The notes under the pieces: model-generated
Databases searched by the model: none
Told to the model about the DNA's origin: nothing
The model's input: only the letters and a program-made list of their open reading frames with translations
Made by a program: the position numbers and the translations under genes
DNA from: Leptospira wolbachii serovar Codice str. CDC
GTDB lineage: Bacteria; Spirochaetota; Leptospiria; Leptospirales; Leptospiraceae
Assembly: GCF_000332515.2 (NCBI RefSeq)
Contig: NZ_AOGZ02000014.1
Span: 687,001-751,000, forward strand
Reading direction: 5' to 3'
DNA: 64,000 nt
Shown: positions 18,495 through 27,419 of the stretch, piece by piece
Position numbering within the stretch: the first letter of the stretch is position 1
Layout: every line of letters begins with the position of its first letter

Positions 18495-19322
18495 GTGACT
18501 AACCTGACAAAGAACAGTTGGACGGACGAAATTTACGACCGTCTGACAACCATCATACCAAAAAGTCCAGGCATTGCCTGTTTTGATTTTGATAACACCC
18601 TCATTCGCAACGATTTTGGTGAAAAAATCATGGAAGAACTCCTCCATGATGGACTTAAATTTGTTCCAAAAGATTTATCTGATTTTTTTCGTGATAAAGA
18701 ACTTTGGAAAGACCATACGGAAATCAATACAGAGGAAAAAGAACGTTTGATTTGGGAAGAATATTCCTACCAGTTAAAGGAATACGGAATCGAAAGAGGA
18801 TACCGTTGGACAAGTTTTATCTTCCAAGGAATGGACAAACAGGAATACTACGAAGTGTCCCGCCGTGCTTGGGAGAGAGTGAACATTCTCGATCGTGATT
18901 CCGGTGTGTTTCCGCAAGTGGAAATGAAGGACCTCATCGCTTATTTGAACCATCATGATTGGACTGTGTACATTGTGACCGCATCCCCGGAACCGGGAAT
19001 TGCCGCCATTGCCCACCTTTTTCCTGTGGAAGAATCCAAGGTCATTGGAATGAGACAAGAGTTAGGTGAGAATGGGAAGTTCAGTCACCGACTGATTGAA
19101 CCTTATACTTACGGAGAAGGAAAAGTAAAAGCCATCGAAGAAAGAGTTGGGGTATATCCAGACCTTGCTTTCGGAGATTCCTTCAATGATTTTCCTATGT
19201 TATGCCGTGCCAAACAAATGGCAGTGGCTATCAACCGAGACAATCCAGAGTTTGCCTCTGCCTGTGCCGCCAAAGGGATTTATATCCAACCCTACTTTGT
19301 TTACCAACCCGTACCCAGATGA
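18495..19322 (+). CDS. HAD-superfamily phosphatase, SerB-like subclass
   Basis: A 275-residue HAD enzyme. Motif I is DFDNTLIRND near residue 30, with the nucleophile Asp in FDFDNT; motif II is VTASPEP near residue 160, and motif III/IV is GDSFNDFPM near residue 232. The cap between motifs I and II is helical, as in class I HAD-IB proteins such as phosphoserine phosphatase and phosphorylethanolamine phosphatases. The substrate is undetermined. A GTG at 18495 is the likely start. The stop overlaps the next start in an ATGA at 19319-19322, so the peptidase, phosphatase and methylase genes form one transcription unit. Confidence 0.82.
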   Translation: MTNLTKNSWTDEIYDRLTTIIPKSPGIACFDFDNTLIRNDFGEKIMEELLHDGLKFVPKDLSDFFRDKELWKDHTEINTEEKERLIWEEYSYQLKEYGIERGYRWTSFIFQGMDKQEYYEVSRRAWERVNILDRDSGVFPQVEMKDLIAYLNHHDWTVYIVTASPEPGIAAIAHLFPVEESKVIGMRQELGENGKFSHRLIEPYTYGEGKVKAIEERVGVYPDLAFGDSFNDFPMLCRAKQMAVAINRDNPEFASACAAKGIYIQPYFVYQPVPR

Positions 19323-20005
19323 ACCGACTTTATTTAGTATCCAATTCCATTGGAAACGATGCCGACATCCCACCGCGCACCAAAACCTTGTTAGAGGAAG
19401 CCGACTGGATCCTGGGAGAAGAACAAAGAACTACTTCTACTTTTTTAAAGAAATTAGGAATCTCAAAACCCTTTGATCTTGTGAACGAACATTCCTCGCG
19501 TAAAGATATGGATGAAATTGCAATGAAGCTGGCGACCACCAAACGGACCTGCCTCATCTCTGATTCGGGAAGCCCGGGGCTCGAAGATCCAGGCAAATGG
19601 CTTGTCCCTCTCGCTTGGGAAATGGGTGTCGAAGTTCGCTCGGCACCTGGGCCCACAGCCCTAATCGCAGCCCTCACTAGTTCTGGGTTTGCCACCTCTC
19701 CCTTTCTCTTTTTGGGATTTTTGCCCAGAGAGGAAAAGGAAAGAGAACGAAGCCTGAAACAATACATTGGTCTTGGCATTACCATTGCCTTCTACGAAAC
19801 AGCATACCGTGCCAAACACTGCCTGGAAACCCTGGCAAAAATCCTTCCCGGAGACCGCCAAGTTTTCCTCGCCCTTGGAATCTCCATGGCAAGTGAAACG
19901 AGCTTTCGCGGTTCGGCCAAAGAGGTTCACAAAAATTTCCCACAAGGCCTAAAACTCCCACCTGTCTTTGTCATTGAAGAGAAAAAAGAAAGGTCGAAAC
20001 GTTAG
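19319..20005 (+). CDS. Tetrapyrrole-methylase-fold enzyme, RsmI-like
   Basis: A 228-residue protein. The N-terminus MNRLYLVSNSIGNDADI matches the LYLVxTPIGNLxDI start of RsmI, the 16S rRNA cytidine-1402 2'-O-methyltransferase. SDSGSPGLEDPGKWLV replaces the usual SDAGTPxxSDPG, APGPTALIAALTSSGF is the conserved SAM-site segment, and FLFLGFLPRE and IAFYETAYRAK follow in order. The divergences mean it could be a sister family with another target. The ATG overlaps the phosphatase stop by four bases. A longer upstream frame exists, but it would overlap the phosphatase gene extensively and has no family resemblance. Confidence 0.8.
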   Translation: MNRLYLVSNSIGNDADIPPRTKTLLEEADWILGEEQRTTSTFLKKLGISKPFDLVNEHSSRKDMDEIAMKLATTKRTCLISDSGSPGLEDPGKWLVPLAWEMGVEVRSAPGPTALIAALTSSGFATSPFLFLGFLPREEKERERSLKQYIGLGITIAFYETAYRAKHCLETLAKILPGDRQVFLALGISMASETSFRGSAKEVHKNFPQGLKLPPVFVIEEKKERSKR

Positions 20006-20044
20006 TTTGTTGACAGTACCTCTGTTATATTGGACGCTTGGACA

Positions 20045-20668
20045 ATGGTAAGTAAAGTAGAGCAACCGACTGACGGAATTGAACAATTGATTTCAGAATC
20101 TGGCGATTATATAACAGATGTCGTCAAAGAAAATCTGAAACTCATCCGTCATACGAAAGGTTTTTCTTTGGACAAACTCGCAAACCGATGTGGTGTGAGC
20201 CGAGCGATGTTGTCGCAAATCGAACAAGGGAAGTCCGTTCCGACGATTTCTGTTTTGTGGAAAATTGCAAACGGACTCAATGTTCCCTTTTCCGAACTCC
20301 TCAAAGAAAAAAACCAAGATGGAATCCATGTCCTCAAAGTAGAAAACTCAAAAGTTCTCTATTCCAATTCCAAAGTCTTTGCAAGCCGTGCGCTTTTTCC
20401 TTTTCTTGGAAACCGCAAAACAGAGTTTTATGAACTTATGTTAAAACCTGGTGGACATGAAGTTGCCGAACCACACAAAACAGGAACTACTGAAAACTTA
20501 GTTGTTGTTTCCGGCAAACTGCGGTTACGTGTTGGTGAAAAAGTTGTAGAACTAGAACCAAAAGATTCTGTATTTTTTAAAGCCGATGTTTCGCATGAGT
20601 ATTCCAATCCAACAGACCAAGAAACGCTGATGTATCTTGTTATGGATTATACGGACGAAATAGGTTAA
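20045..20668 (+). CDS. XRE-family regulator with C-terminal cupin
   Basis: A 207-residue DNA-binding protein. Residues about 25-85 form an XRE helix-turn-helix ([20 protein letters not shown], then [21 protein letters not shown]), and residues about 125-200 form a cupin_2 beta-barrel ([13 protein letters not shown]...[21 protein letters not shown]). Such HTH-cupin proteins usually sense a small metabolite and often control amino-acid or polyamine catabolism. An in-frame TTG at 20030 is an alternative start. It is followed after two bases by prmA, so they are co-transcribed. TTGACA occurs at 20010-20015, but no matching -10 is seen at the usual distance. Confidence 0.87.
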   Translation: MVSKVEQPTDGIEQLISESGDYITDVVKENLKLIRHTKGFSLDKLANRCGVSRAMLSQIEQGKSVPTISVLWKIANGLNVPFSELLKEKNQDGIHVLKVENSKVLYSNSKVFASRALFPFLGNRKTEFYELMLKPGGHEVAEPHKTGTTENLVVVSGKLRLRVGEKVVELEPKDSVFFKADVSHEYSNPTDQETLMYLVMDYTDEIG

Positions 20669-20670
20669 GA

Positions 20671-21597
20671 TTGGAATATAGAGAACTCAAAGTCAATCTA
20701 CCGAAAGAACTATCTGACAGTTTTTATGAGCTGTTGGATTCGCTCCAATGCGTAGGTTATTATGAAATTTTGTTTGATGGGGAAGCTCCCAAAGAAAAAG
20801 ACCAAGGTCTCATTAGGGACAATACAAATATTCGAATCTATTTACAAACAGATGAGATCGATAAAGAATTAAAGATCCTTATCTTTTTAAAGATCCATGC
20901 ACCAAACAATTCGAATGCTGAATCACGAAATATTGAAACTCGTGATTACGAAGAAGCCTATAAAGAATATTACAAACCATTCCCCATTGGCAAAAAACTT
21001 TGGGTGATTCCCACATGGGAAAAAAACGAACCAGAGACCATAAAACTTTGGCAACCAAATGGCGGGATTCCTCTGTTTATCAATCCTGGTGTCGCCTTTG
21101 GAACGGGCCATCATGAAACCACCAAACTAATATTAGAGCATTTGGATGAGCTGTATGACCTGGGTGAGTTTCCTTTTTTATCCGCTTGCGATGTAGGAAC
21201 AGGATCAGGCATTCTTTCGATTGGCCTGGCGAAATTTGGAGTCTCTAAAATTTTTGCTTTGGATATTGATCCCAATGCAGTGAAGGCCGCTTGGTCCAAC
21301 TGGACTGAAAATGAATACCCTAAGGGCTTTCAATTCAGTGTCGAAGAATCGGGAATTGACAATCCTAAGTTATCCAATACAAAATATGATTTGGCGATTG
21401 CCAATATCACATACGCAGTATTATCGCAGAACATCCGTCACCTGGCAAAAATAGAAGCACCTCGTATTATTTTTTCAGGAATCATCACAGACAAAAAGGA
21501 TCAATTCCTTGGTTTATTACAAAGCCACCTACCAGGAAAACTTCTCTACTCTAAAGAATGGAATGAATGGTGGGTTTTGGACTGGTTACGCAATTAG
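20671..21597 (+). CDS. prmA: Ribosomal protein L11 methyltransferase-like
   Basis: A 308-residue class I SAM methyltransferase. It carries the PrmA signature YKEYYKPFPIGKKLWVIPTW, the conserved PGVAFGTGHHETT, the SAM-binding CDVGTGSGILSIG and DIDPNAVKAA, and the active-site IANIT (in place of the usual NIL/NPP-type motif). An N-terminal L11-recognition domain of about 100 residues is present. It would trimethylate ribosomal protein L11. Translation begins at TTG 20671, two bases past the regulator's stop. The 3' end overlaps the convergent DISM receptor gene by four bases. Confidence 0.88.
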   Translation: MEYRELKVNLPKELSDSFYELLDSLQCVGYYEILFDGEAPKEKDQGLIRDNTNIRIYLQTDEIDKELKILIFLKIHAPNNSNAESRNIETRDYEEAYKEYYKPFPIGKKLWVIPTWEKNEPETIKLWQPNGGIPLFINPGVAFGTGHHETTKLILEHLDELYDLGEFPFLSACDVGTGSGILSIGLAKFGVSKIFALDIDPNAVKAAWSNWTENEYPKGFQFSVEESGIDNPKLSNTKYDLAIANITYAVLSQNIRHLAKIEAPRIIFSGIITDKKDQFLGLLQSHLPGKLLYSKEWNEWWVLDWLRN

Positions 21598-23708
21598 TCC
21601 TTATTTAAATACTTTATCAAACTAACTTGATTGCCGCGATCGTTGTATTCAATTCGATTGAATACAGATTTTGTCATAAGAATTCCACGCCCATGTTGTT
21701 GGTGTGCTTCATTCATTTCCTCGATCGTTTTTTCCATCTGTTTTTTATGATCGAATCCACGGCCTTCATCGGTGATACGGTAAGCCACATACTCTCTTGT
21801 GAAAGAATATTCAATTTTTACTCTCTTTTGGCTATATCTTGGATCTTCTTGTCGTTTTTGTAAAAACTCTAGATAATTGCCTTCTAAAAGAGCCTTGGAC
21901 TTCTCTTCAAAGCTGATATTCAAATTTCCATGTTCTACCGCATTGATAATAATTTCACGGATCGATGATCTAACTTCCGTTTGCTCCACATTGGAAAGGT
22001 ACTTTGCAAGTTGCGAGGTGATTTTCTGAGATACGAGTTCTGCATTTCTCAAATAATTATTCATAGAAAGTTCAATTTTTTCTGATTCGATAAGTTGGAT
22101 GATAGTATCCTCATTTTGGGAAGACATGGTTACAAGTACTTCCCTGGTTTCATCGAAGTCGATGTACTGTAGTCTACAATACATTTCTTTGGGTTCCTTT
22201 ACATACTTTTGTTCGAATTCCGTTTTGAAATTCACAATAGAACCTGTCATTTTTAGATCGGTAAGTTTATCATTCACATACATGACATTATAGTCAGAAC
22301 TTTGATCGCGGCCAGTGTATAGGAACTCTGTGATTTTTTTTCCACGTAAATCATCCAACCGAAATCCCATGTGTTTGGAAAGGGCTCTGTTTGCATTGAT
22401 GATTTCGAAATTTTCGTTCATCATAAGAATGACTTCATCTGAACCTTGGAAAATTTCTCGAAAACGTTTTTCTGACTCTTCAATCTTTAATTTGGCATGA
22501 GACAATTCTCTAATATGTTCCCGAAGGCTACGGGTTAGGAAGTTGATTCGATCTGCAAGTCCCAGGGATAACAAAATGGTTTGTAAGGCGGTACCAATTT
22601 GGATGGTCCAACGAGTGATTTGATTGTCTGGCAAAAACCCCAAACTCTTCAATGAATACAAAACTACACCCAAAAGAAAAAAAGACCACGAAATTAAATA
22701 ATAACGTGCTGTTCTCACATTGGTAAAGTATGTGGAAGTACCACTAAAGACCATAATCAGAGCCGATGGAACAGTAAGTAAAATCGAAATGATCATGGCA
22801 ATTCGATAATGCAAAAAGAAAGTAATCCCAGAGAAGAGAAAGAGAATTCCCGCCCAAACCCACATCAATTTAGAAATCTTTGGCAAATGTTTTTTTAAAC
22901 TGAGATAGTTGTTGGTAAAAGAGATTCCTGCAATACAGGAAACACAAATAAAGAATGGAAGCGAATAATTTCCCCAGAAAATCCAATTGGGCCAAAGGTA
23001 TTGAAATGCAAACCCGTTGTTAATTAGGTGGAAGAAAAAAATGGAACTGATAAAAAATAGATAAAAAAGATAACTTTTTTCATAAGTAAAGATATAGATG
23101 AAAAAGTTATAGGCGATCATTACAAATAAAATTCCGTAAAATAATCCAAAAATCATCTGCTCTTTGTTTAGTTGGTCATAAAACTCTCGTTCAGTCCAGA
23201 TGACAAGAGTTAGTGGAACTGTAGACTCGGATTGGATTCGCAAATAATAAATGGAAACAGATCCTGGAAGGGTTTCTAAAGGAAAAACAGGATTTCGATA
23301 ATCCAGATTCCTTTCCGAAAACGGATGGATATCCCCCAGATTGCGAATCAAAGTTTTGGGTAAAGAGTTTCCGTAAATTTGAACCTCATCCAAAAGAGGA
23401 AAATCATACACCAAATTCCAACGAATCAAATCTTCGGTAGGATTTTTTACTTCGAAACGAACCCAAAAAGTAGATTTGGTAAAACCCAAATTGGGGGAAG
23501 GGATTTTTCGAAATTGAGAATCTAAGGACCCACTAGTAATACTTTTTTCTGAAAGGGATTGGTCCTTGTCCTCCAAAACAAAGACTTCTTGCCAGATAGG
23601 TTTACCTAGGACTTGGGTATGAAGGGAAATCGCAGATTCCGATAACAAAATCCCTGGCAAAAATACGAGAAGGATAAGAAAAAAATATTTTACATGCCGG
23701 AAAAACAA
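21594..23708 (-). CDS. 7TMR-DISM receptor with PAS and RsbW-type ATPase domain
   Basis: A 704-residue sensor. A signal peptide is followed by the extracytoplasmic DISMED2 beta domain (residues about 30-165, with FTKSTFWVRFEVKNP), seven membrane helices (about 185-390), a short coiled coil, a PAS domain (about 410-520) and a C-terminal ATPase domain (about 560-700). The ATPase domain has IREIIINAVEHGN as the N-box and ITDEGRGFD as the G1 box. There is no phospho-accepting H-box, and the NAVEHGN form is that of the RsbW/SpoIIAB group. It is therefore more likely a serine kinase or anti-sigma-type switch than a histidine kinase. It converges with prmA. Confidence 0.85.
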   Translation of the reverse strand: MFFRHVKYFFLILLVFLPGILLSESAISLHTQVLGKPIWQEVFVLEDKDQSLSEKSITSGSLDSQFRKIPSPNLGFTKSTFWVRFEVKNPTEDLIRWNLVYDFPLLDEVQIYGNSLPKTLIRNLGDIHPFSERNLDYRNPVFPLETLPGSVSIYYLRIQSESTVPLTLVIWTEREFYDQLNKEQMIFGLFYGILFVMIAYNFFIYIFTYEKSYLFYLFFISSIFFFHLINNGFAFQYLWPNWIFWGNYSLPFFICVSCIAGISFTNNYLSLKKHLPKISKLMWVWAGILFLFSGITFFLHYRIAMIISILLTVPSALIMVFSGTSTYFTNVRTARYYLISWSFFLLGVVLYSLKSLGFLPDNQITRWTIQIGTALQTILLSLGLADRINFLTRSLREHIRELSHAKLKIEESEKRFREIFQGSDEVILMMNENFEIINANRALSKHMGFRLDDLRGKKITEFLYTGRDQSSDYNVMYVNDKLTDLKMTGSIVNFKTEFEQKYVKEPKEMYCRLQYIDFDETREVLVTMSSQNEDTIIQLIESEKIELSMNNYLRNAELVSQKITSQLAKYLSNVEQTEVRSSIREIIINAVEHGNLNISFEEKSKALLEGNYLEFLQKRQEDPRYSQKRVKIEYSFTREYVAYRITDEGRGFDHKKQMEKTIEEMNEAHQQHGRGILMTKSVFNRIEYNDRGNQVSLIKYLNKD

Positions 23709-23813
23709 AGGTAATGATCTCCCAATTCGCTTAAAAAGACAAAGTTACTAAATTGCATTTTTCTAATTTTTCTAGCCTTTTTTGTTTCTAATGTTAAAAT
23801 AGGGGAAAGTTCT

Positions 23814-25190
23814 ATGAATCGAAAACGTTTCCTACAAAAGATAAGTGCTGTTACCTTAGGCGCAGGGTTGATCCTCCCTAAAAAATCATTCGGACAAACC
23901 ACAACAACGACGATAGCGGAAATCAAACCGAAGTTTAGCAGTGGCAAAAAAGCCATTGTTCTTGGCGGTGGACTCTCTGGTCTCTACTCTGCCTATCTAT
24001 TAAAACAAACTGGTTATGATGTCACCATCATTGAACGCGGGGATAAGTTGGGTGGTCGGATTGCCACCTACGAAAACCCCGAACTTGGAATCTTACAAGA
24101 TTTAGGTGGTGAGTGGATCGGCGAAGGTCAATCAGATATTAAAAGTCTGGTAAAACAATTAAACTTGGATTTGGTATCTTCCAATATTGCCGAACGTTTT
24201 TCACTTCAAAAATCTAATAGTGATCTATTAAAAATTTCAGCCTCTTCCATTGACACCTTAGACAAAGTCATCGATCTGCATAAGTCTTTAGGTAATACAC
24301 AAAAACAAGGTTTAGATAAAATCAACTTTTCATCTTATGCGCGTTACCAAGGTTTAACAGAAGAAGAAATTCGTTCCATGAACGATCTTTATCGAGTGAT
24401 CCTCGGAGCCGATCTCAATCAAATCTCCAGCGAATCTGTATTAGATGATCTTTCTGCTCTACAATCGGCTCTCAAACCCAAGTTCCAAGTACGTGGAGGG
24501 GCGGAACGAATTATTAAAGAACTCGCAAACTCCCTTCGAAACCAGGAATTGATTTTAGGGGAAACTGTCACAAAAGTCTCTCAACAAAAGAACCAAGTCA
24601 CTGTAGACTTATCTTCAGGAAGATCTGTGAAAGGAAGTTTGATCATTTGTTCCCTTCCTGCTGCGGCAGTTCTGGATATTAAATGGACACCGGGGCTTCC
24701 GAAAGATTTGATTTACTCTGCATTACGGATGCAAACAGGAAAAATTTCCAAAAACTTAAGTTTGGTAAAATCAAAAGAGTCATTATCAAAACTCTTTCTT
24801 TCGACTAACACAGCCGCAGAAACTTTGTATGTGTCAGAATCTGCCATTGGATCCACTATAACGGCCGTTACTTCTATTTCTACAGGCGATCGAGCTTCTT
24901 TATTTGAAAAAGGAAGTGATCGTCAGAAAAAAAATCTAATGACAGCTTCTCTGGAAGAAGTTGGTGATTTAGAATTGATAGTCGAATCCCCATTTGTATT
25001 CCATAGTTTCCAAAAAACCACTGGACGCGCAGGATTTGTTTCCTTATTCCCACCTGGAAGTTTTGGAATTAAAGATGTTTGGGCAGAACCTTTTGAAAGA
25101 GTATTTTTTGCAGGAGAACATTTGGCTTTCCATACAGGAAGTATGGACTCAGCTGTTGCCTCCGCAATCCAAGCCGTCAGCAAAACGTAA
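23814..25190 (+). CDS. Secreted flavin-containing amine oxidase family protein
   Basis: A 458-residue FAD-dependent oxidoreductase. After a signal sequence (MNRKRFLQKISAVTLGAG, then LPKKSFGQ), the Rossmann dinucleotide motif reads VLGGGLSGLYSAYLLKQTG with an ERGDKLGGRI continuation and DLGGEWIG, as in monoamine oxidases and related desaturases. The C-terminal FAD-contact motif ERVFFAGEHLAFHTGSMDSAV is present. The NRKRFLQ segment resembles a twin-arginine signal with Arg-Lys instead of Arg-Arg, which would fit export of a folded flavoprotein. The substrate is unknown. The gene converges with an acyltransferase, two bases apart, with a long hairpin across the junction. Confidence 0.83.
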   Translation: MNRKRFLQKISAVTLGAGLILPKKSFGQTTTTTIAEIKPKFSSGKKAIVLGGGLSGLYSAYLLKQTGYDVTIIERGDKLGGRIATYENPELGILQDLGGEWIGEGQSDIKSLVKQLNLDLVSSNIAERFSLQKSNSDLLKISASSIDTLDKVIDLHKSLGNTQKQGLDKINFSSYARYQGLTEEEIRSMNDLYRVILGADLNQISSESVLDDLSALQSALKPKFQVRGGAERIIKELANSLRNQELILGETVTKVSQQKNQVTVDLSSGRSVKGSLIICSLPAAAVLDIKWTPGLPKDLIYSALRMQTGKISKNLSLVKSKESLSKLFLSTNTAAETLYVSESAIGSTITAVTSISTGDRASLFEKGSDRQKKNLMTASLEEVGDLELIVESPFVFHSFQKTTGRAGFVSLFPPGSFGIKDVWAEPFERVFFAGEHLAFHTGSMDSAVASAIQAVSKT

Positions 25191-25192
25191 AT

Positions 25193-26305
25193 CTATTTAA
25201 TTTTTAATCCGAAGAGAAACCGAAGAAGTTTTATCTTTCGGATTAAAAATTCATACAAGATAAAACTGACACAGATTACAAGAAGGATATGGGAAATAAA
25301 TTTTAACCATATCCCCCACTCCATATCCCTCACCCAATAAGCATAAAACAATGATATAGGATGGTGGACCAAGTAGATAGGAAGACTAGCTTCAATTATA
25401 TAGGACCCCAACTTTCCATCTTTGTTTCCAAACGATTGAAATAGCGAAACAAGGAAACTTGTCCATAAAAACGGGGCAAGAACCCATAAAAATATATGTA
25501 GAGCCCTCACCCAAACATTCACATACTGAAAGTAAATCCAAAGTGGATCTTCAATTTCCAATTCCTTAAAGACTAAATAAACGAACACAGCCCAAACAAA
25601 TACAGCCAATATTTTATACCTGGAATGGCCTTTGGGTAAAAGAATACTTCTCCAATGAAAACAAAAAACTCCCGAAAGAAAAAAGGAAAATTGGAATATA
25701 AAGGTAAGTTTAAAAATCCCGTAATAGGATTCTCCTTTGGAAACTTGAGTATGGCATAGAAAAACAAAAAGAAAACAAAAACTAACAAGCGCTACATACC
25801 TCAAGAATCCTCTTGGAATTTGATCCCAAAGTTTCATCGTAAAAAAAGATTTGGGGATCAAACTATATAAGATACTAAAACAAAACAAATCTACAAGAAA
25901 CCAAATATGAGAGTGTTGGAAATGATCCTTGGTGAAAAAATAATCGAAAAAGGGAATGATTTCCAACCGAGGAGTTTTGATCTTTTCAGTAAGATAGTAT
26001 TGGATGGGTGCAAGAAAAAGCAGTCCAAAGATTGTAGGAATAAGGACTCGTTTAAACCTTGCTTCCAAATAAAAACTTCTCCCTTTTTTTTCCCAAACCA
26101 TTGCAGAAAAAAAACCGGAAATCATGTAAAACATGGGCATCCGATAACTATGGATCCAATAACAAAAATAAGAAAGAACCTCACTACGATCCTCGTCCTG
26201 GATGGCGTATTTGATATCCGTGGCATAAACAATGGCTGCATGGAATACAATTCCGAGTAAAAGGGCAAAGGATCTTAAATTGTCTAGGTAAACGAGTCTT
26301 CCCAT
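25193..26305 (-). CDS. Acyltransferase_3 family membrane protein
   Basis: A 370-residue protein with about ten membrane segments. The N-terminus RLVYLDNLRSFALLLGIVFHAAI contains the catalytic-type histidine of the acyltransferase_3 (OafA/NolL/MdoC) family, followed by YRMPMFYMISGFFSA and RFKRVLIPTIFGLL, all in canonical order. Members transfer acyl groups from the cytoplasm onto periplasmic or surface glycans; the MPMFYMISGFFSA form resembles MdoC-like members. The acceptor is unknown. The ATG at 26305 is preceded very closely by GGAGG, giving unusually short spacing. Confidence 0.82.
   Translation of the reverse strand: MGRLVYLDNLRSFALLLGIVFHAAIVYATDIKYAIQDEDRSEVLSYFCYWIHSYRMPMFYMISGFFSAMVWEKKGRSFYLEARFKRVLIPTIFGLLFLAPIQYYLTEKIKTPRLEIIPFFDYFFTKDHFQHSHIWFLVDLFCFSILYSLIPKSFFTMKLWDQIPRGFLRYVALVSFCFLFVFLCHTQVSKGESYYGIFKLTFIFQFSFFLSGVFCFHWRSILLPKGHSRYKILAVFVWAVFVYLVFKELEIEDPLWIYFQYVNVWVRALHIFLWVLAPFLWTSFLVSLFQSFGNKDGKLGSYIIEASLPIYLVHHPISLFYAYWVRDMEWGIWLKFISHILLVICVSFILYEFLIRKIKLLRFLFGLKIK
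25199..25251. terminator. Likely bidirectional terminator, 15-bp stem
   Basis: AATTTTTAATCCGAA (25199-25213) is perfectly complementary to TTCGGATTAAAAATT (25237-25251), with a 23-base loop. It begins nine bases after the amine oxidase stop and lies within the last codons of the convergent acyltransferase gene. AT tracts at both outer ends give a T-rich tail in either direction. The coding function of the overlapped C-terminus is compatible because that tail is a basic cytoplasmic end. Confidence 0.6.
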
Positions 26306-26354
26306 TCCTCCATCTTTTTCTTGACGAAGAGAAAAAAACAGATTTTTTTAAACT

Positions 26355-26648
26355 ATGACGGATACACCTTCCGATTCGTTTTTTTCCGATGTTAGCGATG
26401 AAGAAATTGCTCGGGAAAGAAGGAAAGCCAAAGAACTAAAAAACAGCGCCTGGTGGAAAAACAAACGTTCTTCTGGAATCTGCCATTATTGTGGGAAAAA
26501 ATTCAAAGTAGAAGAAATCACAATGGACCACCTAATTCCCCTTATTCGAGGTGGAAAGTCTGTGAAAGGTAATTTAGTTCCCGCTTGTAAAGAGTGTAAT
26601 TTTAAGAAAAAACATAGTCTTCCTTTTGAGAAGGAGTTCTTTTCCTAA
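26355..26648 (+). CDS. HNH endonuclease-domain protein
   Basis: A 97-residue protein whose C-terminal 60 residues form an HNH domain: CHYCGKKF and CKECNFKK provide two CxxC zinc ligands, with the catalytic-type MDHLIPLIRGGKS and GNLVPAC between. The N-terminus is acidic, then basic. Stand-alone HNH proteins of this size are common chromosomal proteins whose substrates are usually unknown. The TAA stop overlaps the next ATG by one base (TAATG at 26646-26650), so it is coupled to the DUF1292 gene. Confidence 0.8.
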   Translation: MTDTPSDSFFSDVSDEEIARERRKAKELKNSAWWKNKRSSGICHYCGKKFKVEEITMDHLIPLIRGGKSVKGNLVPACKECNFKKKHSLPFEKEFFS

Positions 26649-27013
26649 TGGACATGAAAGATTTGGGATTCCAAGGGGATGACTTTCTTCCCAGTCGGGC
26701 CACCGAAGAAATCGATCTCGTAGACGAGAAGGGAAACAGTTACCAATGGGAAGTGTTTTACTCCTTTTCACAAATGGGAAATGACTACCTTGTTTTCCTA
26801 CCCGCCACAGAACAAGAGTTCCAGTTTGTCAATGTAGAGATAGATGATCCAGATTCCGATGTTCCCGGATACATTGTGATGCGAATTGGTCAAGACGAGT
26901 CTGGGGAAGAAATCTTAGAAGAGATCTTAGATGAGGATGAACTAGAAGAAATTCGCGAATATGTAGAGGATGAAATTGGTCTTTTGGGACAATTTCTTAA
27001 CCGGGAGGAATGA
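26648..27013 (+). CDS. DUF1292-like acidic protein
   Basis: A 121-residue very acidic protein. EIDLVDEKGNSYQWEV, DYLVFLPAT and a final EILEEILDEDELEEIREYVE follow the DUF1292 pattern (D.dG....f.vl..f...g..Yvvl.p), otherwise known from Firmicutes YrzB-like proteins. Function is unknown. The start overlaps the HNH stop by one base, and the GAGAAGGAG at 26629-26637 can serve as ribosome binding site. The 3' end overlaps the end of the convergent MaoC gene by 17 bases. Confidence 0.72.
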   Translation: MDMKDLGFQGDDFLPSRATEEIDLVDEKGNSYQWEVFYSFSQMGNDYLVFLPATEQEFQFVNVEIDDPDSDVPGYIVMRIGQDESGEEILEEILDEDELEEIREYVEDEIGLLGQFLNREE

Positions 27014-27419
27014 CAAGAGTTTCCCCTTTACTTACCACTTCCGATTTCTGATTGGTCCAAACAATTTTCATTTTTACAGCCTTAAGCCGTTCCACTTTTT
27101 CCACAACCTCCACCAAACAAGTGATTGTATCTCCAAAATAAACAGGTTTTCTAAATTTGGTTGTGGTTTCTAAAGCAACAGTCCCAAGACCAGGTAACTT
27201 CATTCCAAGAACGGGTGCGAGCAGTGATGCGGCAAGCCCCCCATGTGCAATCCTTGTTCCAAAACTTGTAGTTTTTGCATATTCTTCATCTACATGCAGA
27301 GGATTAAAATCACCACTGATACCAGCAAACAAATACACATCAGTTTCAGTGATTGTTTTTGTAAAGGATGCGGAATCTCCAATTTGGATTTCTAAAAAAC
27401 TTTTACCCTTTTGATACAT
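26997..27419 (-). CDS. MaoC-like (R)-specific enoyl-CoA hydratase
   Basis: A 140-residue hot-dog-fold protein. The hydratase motif is intact: FAGISGDFNPLHVDEEYA near residues 32-49 has the catalytic Asp and His of D-x-N-P-x-H, followed by RIAHGGLAASLL. Single-domain MaoC enzymes such as PhaJ hydrate trans-2-enoyl-CoA to (R)-3-hydroxyacyl-CoA. It is the last gene of a minus-strand operon with acyl-CoA synthetase, acyl-CoA dehydrogenase and a sensor kinase, which supports a role in acyl-CoA processing. The ATG lies inside the kinase gene, with 17 bases of overlap. Confidence 0.88.
   Translation of the reverse strand: MYQKGKSFLEIQIGDSASFTKTITETDVYLFAGISGDFNPLHVDEEYAKTTSFGTRIAHGGLAASLLAPVLGMKLPGLGTVALETTTKFRKPVYFGDTITCLVEVVEKVERLKAVKMKIVWTNQKSEVVSKGETLVIPPG

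Noticed and set aside
19202..19318. Upstream extension of the RsmI-like frame
   Set aside because: It would overlap the phosphatase gene by more than 100 bases, and the family N-terminus begins exactly at ATG 19319.
20010..20015. TTGACA before the XRE-cupin gene as a promoter
   Set aside because: No acceptable -10 at 16-18 bases; TATATT is only 11 bases away. Left as a remark in the gene entry.
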